This document shows, in pieces, positions 6,592 to 10,700 of a stretch of 10,700 bases of DNA. This DNA is from CAMDHY01 sp943372725 (GTDB lineage: Bacteria; Pseudomonadota; Alphaproteobacteria; Rhizobiales; Segnochrobactraceae): NCBI GenBank assembly GCA_943372725.1, contig CALRZT010000156.1, forward strand, positions 1 to 10,700, given 5' to 3'. The notes beneath the pieces are model-generated. The model ran no database searches. It saw nothing but the letters and a program-made list of their open reading frames with translations, and was not told the origin of the DNA. Positions within the stretch are counted from its first letter, which is position 1, and each line of letters starts with the position of its first letter. Position numbers and translations under genes: made by a program.

Positions 6592-6744
6592 TCACCGGCC
6601 GTGCAAGCTCATGTAGGTGCCGTCGCCGACATTGTAAGGCGATCCTCCGCATTCGCAACGCGGATGCGCGTGATCGACGCGGCGGGCGGCGCCGCAGGCG
6701 TCCGCCGCATCGGATCGGGCCGGCGCGAGCCCCCGCCGGTGCAT
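6592..6744 (-). CDS. candidate 50-residue Cys-containing small protein
   Basis: A short frame between the phasin terminator and clpS, below normal gene-calling length. The final 22 residues read RCECGGSPYNVGDGTYMSL then HGR and stop, preceded by VDHAHP; the CxCGG with nearby HAH and an earlier Cys suggests a small metal-binding or zinc-ribbon-like fold, though I do not recognise the family. Over the last 28 codons, GC by codon position is about 64, 54 and 71 percent, the order expected of coding DNA in a GC-rich genome, and the translation is far less Arg/Pro/Ala-rich than out-of-frame reads nearby. The ATG at 6744 lacks a Shine-Dalgarno site and the first 20 residues (MHRRGLAPARSD...) look poor, so the true start may differ or the piece may be a decayed gene remnant. 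Same strand as clpS, 110 nt upstream of it. Confidence 0.4.
   Translation of the reverse strand: MHRRGLAPARSDAADACGAARRVDHAHPRCECGGSPYNVGDGTYMSLHGR
6631..6658 (-). promoter_or_regulatory. candidate promoter for clpS-clpA
   Basis: On the minus strand TTGCGA (6653-6658, 4 of 6) and TACAAT (6631-6636, 5 of 6) are separated by 16 nt and would give a leader of about 140 nt before clpS. The site lies inside the candidate small gene, where TACAAT encodes Tyr-Asn, so the match could be chance. It is still the best promoter-like sequence between the phasin terminator and clpS. Confidence 0.3.
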
Positions 6745-6834
6745 CCGCGGCGGGCCGACGCGCGGGGGCGCCCGATCCGCCCCCGGCCGGCTGGCGCGGG
6801 GCGCTGCAACCGCTGTGCGGGGCCCCGGAAATGC

Positions 6835-6859
6835 AAAGAGCCCGGCGATGGCCGGGCTC
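6835..6859 (-). terminator. intrinsic terminator downstream of the phasin gene
   Basis: A 9-bp perfect stem (6838-6846 GAGCCCGGC with 6851-6859 GCCGGGCTC) with a GATG loop is followed on the minus strand by TTTGCATTT. It lies about 113 nt after the phasin stop and separates the phasin from the clpS-clpA unit. Between it and 6940 there is one weaker GC hairpin near 6868-6886 and nothing else visible. Confidence 0.75.
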
Positions 6860-6939
6860 CTTCTGGGCCGCCCGCGGGGGGCGGCAGGCGGTGGAACAGC
6901 GCCGAACCGCCGCAGGGGCGGGCGGCGGCGCCGCTCAGC

Positions 6940-6962
6940 GTCGGCGCGAGCGCCGCGCCGAC
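6940..6962 (-). terminator. GC hairpin immediately after the phasin stop codon
   Basis: A 9-bp perfect stem GTCGGCGCG / CGCGCCGAC with a 5-nt loop begins 10 nt after the phasin stop at 6973-6975. It has no T-run. With the true terminator at 6835-6859 further on, it looks more like a 3'-end protector for an abundant message than the termination point itself. Confidence 0.5.
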
Positions 6963-6972
6963 CGCCGTCATC

Positions 6973-7308
6973 TCACTTCGCCGTCACCTTCGCGAAGATC
7001 GTCTCGTAGGGCTTGTAGGCGTCCTTGGCGAGGTCGACGTACATCTCGCCGAGCTTCGACATCTGCGAGACCATGCCCTCGTAGGAGGACTTCAGGTACT
7101 CGGTCTGGACTTCCATCGCCTTGTCGAGCGACTTCACGCCCATCAGCTTCTCGAGAGCGGCGGTCCCGTCCTCGTAGCTCTTCTTGGAATAGTCGGCCAC
7201 CTCGACCGCGATCGCCTGCATGCCCTTGGAGAGCGTGCCGAACGACTTCATGGCCGTGTCGAGACCATCCTTGTTGAGCTTCTGAATCTCATCCACGCCA
7301 GTAACCAT
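6973..7308 (-). CDS. phasin family protein
   Basis: 111 residues, soluble, rich in amphipathic helix, with no signal peptide or membrane segment. The core SLDKAMEVQTEYLKSSYEGMVSQMSKLGEMYVDLAKDAYKPYE is the characteristic alphaproteobacterial phasin (Phasin_2) pattern. Phasins coat polyhydroxyalkanoate granules and control their size and number; some small rhizobial members bind no granules and have stress roles, so the exact job is open. The start at 7308 is fixed by AAGGA (7319-7323, 10-nt spacing). The frame can be read back to 7422, but that extension would include the promoter and is Arg/Cys-rich, so it is rejected. The gene stands alone with its own promoter, a hairpin after the stop and an intrinsic terminator. 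No PHA synthase, depolymerase or phaR gene is in the window. It is divergent from the DD-carboxypeptidase gene. Confidence 0.9.
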   Translation of the reverse strand: MVTGVDEIQKLNKDGLDTAMKSFGTLSKGMQAIAVEVADYSKKSYEDGTAALEKLMGVKSLDKAMEVQTEYLKSSYEGMVSQMSKLGEMYVDLAKDAYKPYETIFAKVTAK

Positions 7309-7381
7309 TTCTGTTGATTCCTTCTTTGGCAGGGGCGGACCCAGCGACGACGCGAGACCCTGTCGCCAGCACCTGCCACTC

Positions 7382-7409
7382 CTTATATGCACTGCACAAA
7401 AATTGTCAA
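7382..7409 (-). promoter_or_regulatory. strong sigma-70-type promoter of the phasin gene
   Basis: On the minus strand a perfect TTGACA (7404-7409) and TATAAG (7382-7387, 5 of 6 to TATAAT) are separated by 16 nt, in a conspicuously AT-rich patch. The message would have a leader of roughly 65 nt. This is the best promoter in the window and fits an abundantly made protein. Confidence 0.75.
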
Positions 7410-7426
7410 GTTCATCCCGCATTGCA
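7389..7426 (-). promoter_or_regulatory. paired TGC-rich boxes, candidate PhaR operator
   Basis: Two related boxes, TGCAGTGC (7389-7396) and TGCAATGC (7419-7426) on the minus strand, are 30 bp apart, close to three DNA turns. One lies inside the spacer between -35 and -10, the other just upstream of -35, as expected for a repressor. PhaR-type repressors of alphaproteobacteria are known to bind TGC-rich sites in front of phasin genes; assigning PhaR here is inference. Confidence 0.5.
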
Positions 7427-7450
7427 ACAACGTGACGGCGGCCTCGCCGC

Positions 7451-7467
7451 TTAACCGTCCGCTAACC
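7451..7467 (+). promoter_or_regulatory. CtrA-like box upstream of the DD-carboxypeptidase gene
   Basis: TTAACC and CTAACC form TTAA-N7-CTAA (7451-7465), one mismatch from the TTAA-N7-TTAA consensus of the alphaproteobacterial cell-cycle regulator CtrA. It lies about 110-125 nt before the start at 7575. No convincing -10/-35 pair could be placed for this gene, so the box marks a plausible control point only. The rest of 7468-7574 shows nothing else. Confidence 0.4.
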
Positions 7468-7574
7468 GCCATTCCATAGCCTCGATTGCGTCACCCCTCG
7501 TCCGCGGGCAGGGGGTCCGAACGGGCCGAGCCCAGCCTGCTCCTCCGTCACCCGAGAGCCGAGGTCGATCGCCG

Positions 7575-9269
7575 ATGCCGTTGCGCCCCGCCGTACGCCG
7601 CCTGTTCGCAACGATCGCCCGCGCGGGAGCGGTCGCGATCGCCGGGGTGGCCCTGACGGTGCTGGCTGCCGGTCCCACCGCCGACACGGCGCTGGCGGCA
7701 AAGAAGAAGACCGCCACCACCAAGGCGAGCCCGGCGGCCGACAGCCGCTACGCGGCGATCGTCGTCGATTCCGCCACCGGCGAGGTGCTGTTCGCCAAGA
7801 ACGCCGACGCCCGCCGCTACCCGGCGTCGCTCACCAAGATCATGACCCTCTACATCCTCTTCGAGGAGATGCAGAAGGGCCGCTACAACGAGGCCTCGAA
7901 GCTCGAGGTGTCGGCCAAGGCGGCGGCGCAGGCGCCCTCCAAGCTCGGCGTCAAGGCCGGCCAGACGATCACCGTCGGCGAGGCGATCCGCGCGCTGGTG
8001 ACGAAGTCCGCCAACGACGCCGCGATGGTGGTGGCCGAGAACGTCTCCGGCAGCGAGGACGCCTTCGCCAAGCGGATGACCGCGACCGCCCGCCGCATCG
8101 GCATGCACGGCACGACCTTCCGCAACCCGAATGGCCTGCCCAACCCGGGCCAGGTGACCACCGCCCGCGACATGGCCACCCTCGGCCTCGCGGTGCAGAC
8201 CCGCTTTCCCGAGGAGTACAAGTACTTCTCGACGCGCAAGTTCGTCTTCCGCGGCGCCACCTACGGCAACCACAACCGCCTGCTCGGCACCGTCGAGGGC
8301 GTCGACGGCATCAAGACCGGCTACATCCGTGCCTCCGGCTTCAACCTCGTCACCTCGGTGAAGCGCGACGGCCGCCAGCTGGTCGCGGTGGTGATGGGCG
8401 GAGCCACGGGCCGCTCGCGCGACGCCCACATGGCCGAGCTCGTCCGCACCTGGCTGCCGAAGGCGACGCGCACCCGCGCCACCCAGCCGCTCGTCGCCTC
8501 CGTGCGCGGCGGCTGGAAGCTGCCGCAGACCCAGGCCGAAGTGGCCGCCGCCGACCCGATCGCCGAGGCGCCGATGGACCTCGCGCCGGCCACGCCCGCC
8601 GTGGTCGCCGCGCCCGCCGCGGTTGCCGCCGCCCCCGCTCGCGAGGTCGTCGTCGCGGTGCGTCTGCCGATGTCGGCGCCGGCCCGTCCGGCGGTGGCCG
8701 TCGCCGTCGTCGAGGAGCCGGTGGCGCCGCTCGCCTTCGCCGCCCTGCCCGCGCCGACCCAGGTCGCCGCCGCGGCTCCGGCCGCGCCGGCCCCGAAGGC
8801 TGCTCCGATCCAGCTCGGGTCGCCGTCGAACGCCGACGTCGCCGCCGCCAAGGCGCAGCTCACCGCGATGCTGCAGCAGTTCGAGGAGGAGCAGGGCGAC
8901 GCCGAGACCGTCGACGGCGCCGAGGAGGCCGTCGTCGTCGCCTCGACCGCGCCGATCGCCGTGCCGGAGATCGCCGCGGCGCCGCAGCCGGTGGCCCTGG
9001 CCGCGCCGGCGCCGACCACCCGCGGCGGCTGGAAGATCCAGATCGGCGCGCTGCCGAGCCAGAGCGCCGCCTCCGAGCGCCTCGCCGCCGCGCGCGACCA
9101 GTTCGCCCGCCTGCTCGCGCAGGCCGAGCCCTACACCGAGGCGGTCGCGGCCGGCTCGACGACGCTCTACCGCGCCCGCTTCGCCGGCTTCGAGACCCAA
9201 GCCGACGCCCGCGCGGCGTGCGCCCAGATCAAGAAGCGGGCCTACGACTGCCTGCCGGTTCTCCAGTAA
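7575..9269 (+). CDS. D-alanyl-D-alanine carboxypeptidase (S11 family) with C-terminal SPOR domain
   Basis: 564 residues. It trims the terminal D-Ala from peptidoglycan stem peptides in the periplasm. A signal peptide ends near residue 41 (DTALA-A). The S11 domain (about 55-300) has all three penicillin-binding motifs: Ser85-x-x-Lys88 (SLTK), Ser145-Ala-Asn147 and Lys247-Thr-Gly249. A long Ala/Pro/Val-rich linker (about 300-482) leads to a SPOR domain (about 484-563, beginning GWKIQIGALPSQSAAS), which in other proteins binds glycan strands lacking stem peptides at the division site. The enzyme is therefore likely directed to the septum. The linker replaces the usual PBP5 beta-domain and membrane-anchoring helix, and no other membrane segment is seen after the signal. 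Start at 7575 has GAGG 10 nt upstream. A RGGWK motif occurs twice, at 311-315 and 483-487. It converges on the J-protein gene with 6 nt between stop codons. Confidence 0.95.
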   Translation: MPLRPAVRRLFATIARAGAVAIAGVALTVLAAGPTADTALAAKKKTATTKASPAADSRYAAIVVDSATGEVLFAKNADARRYPASLTKIMTLYILFEEMQKGRYNEASKLEVSAKAAAQAPSKLGVKAGQTITVGEAIRALVTKSANDAAMVVAENVSGSEDAFAKRMTATARRIGMHGTTFRNPNGLPNPGQVTTARDMATLGLAVQTRFPEEYKYFSTRKFVFRGATYGNHNRLLGTVEGVDGIKTGYIRASGFNLVTSVKRDGRQLVAVVMGGATGRSRDAHMAELVRTWLPKATRTRATQPLVASVRGGWKLPQTQAEVAAADPIAEAPMDLAPATPAVVAAPAAVAAAPAREVVVAVRLPMSAPARPAVAVAVVEEPVAPLAFAALPAPTQVAAAAPAAPAPKAAPIQLGSPSNADVAAAKAQLTAMLQQFEEEQGDAETVDGAEEAVVVASTAPIAVPEIAAAPQPVALAAPAPTTRGGWKIQIGALPSQSAASERLAAARDQFARLLAQAEPYTEAVAAGSTTLYRARFAGFETQADARAACAQIKKRAYDCLPVLQ

Positions 9270-9275
9270 CGCGTA

Positions 9276-10049
9276 TCACGGACTGCGACGATGGCCGCCC
9301 AACAGACGTTCCTTCGCTTCGTTGATGCGCGCGGCGAGCGCAGCGGACCCGCCCATGTCGGGATGGACGCGCTTCATCAGGTTGCGGTGCGCGGCGCGGA
9401 CCTCGTCCGCACTCGCGCCCTGCGCAAGCCCCAGGATCTCGTACGCCTCCTGCTCGCTCATGCCGCGCGGGCGCGGCGCGGCGCCTTGCCCCCCTGCCGC
9501 ACCGTCATCCAGGTGTTCACGCCAGCGGGGCTCCCGGCGGTCGAGATACACTTCCAGGAGCGCCCGGCTCTCCCGGTCGCCGGCCGCACCCGCCCATAGT
9601 CCGATCAGCGCCGAGAGTGACAGCGCGTTGAGCGACTGGCCGGCGTAGCGCCCGGAACGGATGGTGCCGCGCACCGTGCCGGCGGCGTGGTCGAGTTCCA
9701 GTTCGACGAGGGCGCTCGCCGCCCGCGACGTCTTCGGAGCCGTGCCGGTGCCGCCGCCGGAGCGCCCCCGTCCCCGCGGCCCGCCGAGTCCCCCGAGCCC
9801 GCCGAGTCCCCCGAGCCGGCCGAGCCCCCCGATCCCGCCGAAGCCGAGCAGCGACAGGCCGAACAGGCCGATCGGCATGCCGACGGCCCATTTGCCGGTC
9901 GCCGCCAGCACGATGGCGACGCCGATCAGCACGACGCCGGCGATGCGCGGCAGCGAGGTGGCGAGCTTCTTCGGATCGGCCTTCACATAGCCGCGGCCGA
10001 TGGCCCAGAGACCGAGCAAGACGAGGGCGCCGCCGATGAGATAAATCAC
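9276..10049 (-). CDS. membrane protein with C-terminal J-domain (DnaJ-like co-chaperone)
   Basis: 257 residues. Hydrophobic segments at about 2-18, 36-52 and 56-76 anchor it in a membrane, followed by a Gly/Leu/Arg linker (about 71-104), a conserved-looking middle region (about 112-180, including RSGRYAGQSLNALSLSALI and LLEVYLDRREPRWRE) and a C-terminal J-domain (about 198-252) with the Hsp70-stimulating His229-Pro-Asp231 motif (KRVHPDMGG). The layout, TM first and J-domain last, is that of type III J-proteins such as Tim14/Pam18, not of DnaJ, whose J-domain is N-terminal and which has a zinc finger. It should recruit DnaK to a membrane task not identifiable here. Start is a GTG at 10047-10049 that overlaps the VWA stop in GTGA, with GCAGG upstream, so the two are translationally coupled. 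The frame continues upstream inside the VWA gene; that part is a shadow. Confidence 0.88.
   Translation of the reverse strand: MIYLIGGALVLLGLWAIGRGYVKADPKKLATSLPRIAGVVLIGVAIVLAATGKWAVGMPIGLFGLSLLGFGGIGGLGRLGGLGGLGGLGGPRGRGRSGGGTGTAPKTSRAASALVELELDHAAGTVRGTIRSGRYAGQSLNALSLSALIGLWAGAAGDRESRALLEVYLDRREPRWREHLDDGAAGGQGAAPRPRGMSEQEAYEILGLAQGASADEVRAAHRNLMKRVHPDMGGSAALAARINEAKERLLGGHRRSP
9781..9834 (-). repeat. 18-bp tandem repeat in the J-protein linker
   Basis: Two identical 18-bp units (plus-strand CCGCCGAGTCCCCCGAGC at 9781-9798 and 9799-9816) are followed by a third with three mismatches (9817-9834). They encode Gly-Gly-Leu triplets at about residues 73-90 of the membrane J-protein. Copy number could vary without breaking the frame. 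Confidence 0.85.
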
Positions 10050-10700
10050 GGCGACAGCCTGCCGAGCAGCAGCCGGGCGCCCTCGTCGCCGCGCTTCTCG
10101 AGCGCAGCCAGCGCCGCCCGGCCACCGGCGGCGTAGGCGGCGACGGCGCGCAGGAGCTTCGCGAGCTCGGCGCCGGCTCCCGCCGTGAAGCGCACGTGGG
10201 CGCCGCCGGTGAGGCGGGCGATCTCGGCGAAGGCGACAGAGGCCGTGGCGTCGCTGCCCTCCTGGAAGAGGAAGGCCGGCACGCCGCGCAGCGCCAGTTC
10301 GCCGGCGCGGGCGGCGAGCTCGTCGACCGGCTCCTCGCAAGCGTCGCCGACATAGACGAGCGCCCCGACGCGGCTCTCGCGCGCCTCCGTGGCGACGTGG
10401 GAGAGCACCTTGCGGATCTGAGTGAAGCCGCCGCGGCAGTCGATCTTCGCCATCAGGCCGCCGAGCACCTGCGGATCGGCCACCCACCGACTCGCCCGGC
10501 ACTCGTCGAGCCCGCGGAAATAGACGAGCTTCACCGACAGCCCGCCGAGCGCCGCCGCGGCGGAGAACATCTCGGCCTGGATGACGCAGGCACGGTCCCA
10601 GGTCGGCTGCCGGCTCATGGTGGCGTCGAGGGCGAAGACGAGACGCCCCTGCCCCTCGCCGCGCGGCGCCATCGTGCGCGCCTTCTCGAGGAAGGCCTCG
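10046..10700 (-). CDS. VWA domain-containing protein, N-terminus beyond the window
   Basis: 217 residues are visible; the frame is open to the right edge and the bases before the internal Met at 10672 read EAFLEKART, so the real start probably lies outside. The visible part is a von Willebrand factor A fold: the first strand LVFALDATMS supplies the metal-site motif as Asp-x-Thr-x-Ser (residues 16, 18 and 20 counted from that Met), Thr84 in GGFTQI and Asp110 in VYVGDACEE give the other two ligands, so the metal-ion-dependent adhesion site looks intact with Thr in place of the first Ser. There is no signal peptide or membrane helix in the visible part, so it is probably cytoplasmic. It overlaps the membrane J-protein gene by 4 nt. 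VWA proteins often assemble with AAA+ or chaperone machinery; the binding partner is unknown. Confidence 0.85.
   Translation of the reverse strand, partial: EAFLEKARTMAPRGEGQGRLVFALDATMSRQPTWDRACVIQAEMFSAAAALGGLSVKLVYFRGLDECRASRWVADPQVLGGLMAKIDCRGGFTQIRKVLSHVATEARESRVGALVYVGDACEEPVDELAARAGELALRGVPAFLFQEGSDATASVAFAEIARLTGGAHVRFTAGAGAELAKLLRAVAAYAAGGRAALAALEKRGDEGARLLLGRLSP

Noticed and set aside
6482..6658. ClpS start at 6658 giving a 174-residue protein
   Set aside because: The added residues are Arg/Gly/Ala-rich and unlike ClpS N-termini, and they overlap the better-looking small frame at 6592-6744.
7309..7422. Phasin start at 7422
   Set aside because: It would place the near-consensus promoter inside the coding region and adds Cys/Arg-rich residues unlike any phasin; 7308 has a good ribosome site.
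7548..9200. A minus-strand open frame of 550 codons opposite the DD-carboxypeptidase gene
   Set aside because: The product is Gly/Arg/Ala/His-rich noise produced by GC-rich third positions; the plus-strand enzyme has all catalytic motifs.
8623..9648. A plus-strand Arg/Pro/Ser-rich frame overlapping the carboxypeptidase linker and the J-protein
   Set aside because: It is the +1-type shadow of an Ala/Pro-rich linker and continues antisense into the J-protein gene.
1..10700. CRISPR arrays, insertion sequences, tRNA or rRNA genes, and toxin-antitoxin or phage-defence modules
   Set aside because: I looked on both strands and saw no repeat-spacer pattern, terminal inverted repeats, transposase or integrase motifs, tRNA cloverleaf or recognised defence domain.

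Overview
The window looks like a chromosomal segment from a high-GC alphaproteobacterium, most likely of the order Hyphomicrobiales (Rhizobiales). The evidence is the clpS-clpA pair next to a small phasin and a divergent SPOR-domain D-Ala-D-Ala carboxypeptidase, a ClpS and ClpA of alphaproteobacterial type, strong GC bias at third codon positions, and a TTAA-type CtrA-like box. The genus cannot be told. There is no tRNA, rRNA, CRISPR array, insertion sequence or integrase, so this reads as core housekeeping DNA with a few poorly described genes.

Layout. 1-256 (minus): start of an unrecognised acidic, lysine-free protein that runs off the left edge, with an intrinsic terminator lying in its upstream region. 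555-974 (minus): small exported protein of lipocalin-like appearance. 1110-2342 (plus): a sulfotransferase-like protein, possibly leaderless, then a HIT-family nucleotide hydrolase. 2367-3481 (minus): azlC-azlD, a branched-chain amino acid exporter pair overlapping by 4 nt. 3692-6481 (minus): clpS-clpA, the N-degron adaptor and AAA+ unfoldase of the ClpAP protease. 6592-6744 (minus): a candidate 50-residue Cys-containing protein too short for routine calling. 6973-7308 (minus): a phasin with a near-consensus promoter and two TGC-rich boxes. 7575-9269 (plus): secreted penicillin-binding-protein-type DD-carboxypeptidase with a C-terminal SPOR domain. 9276-10700 (minus): a membrane J-domain protein translationally coupled to a von Willebrand factor A (VWA) protein that continues beyond the right edge.

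How genes work together. ClpS and ClpA form one transcription unit for N-end-rule degradation. AzlC and AzlD form one transporter. The VWA protein and the membrane J-protein share a GTGA stop/start junction and probably act together; their job is unknown and they are the least understood system here. The phasin and the DD-carboxypeptidase are divergently transcribed from a 266-nt region holding a phasin promoter and a CtrA-like box. Several minus-strand genes end with a strong GC hairpin 10-22 nt after the stop codon that lacks a U-tract. Very long antisense open frames opposite clpA and the carboxypeptidase are side effects of base composition. I see no clear evidence of a novel defence or mobile system; the most promising unknowns are the VWA/J-protein pair, the small Cys protein and the leader terminator.
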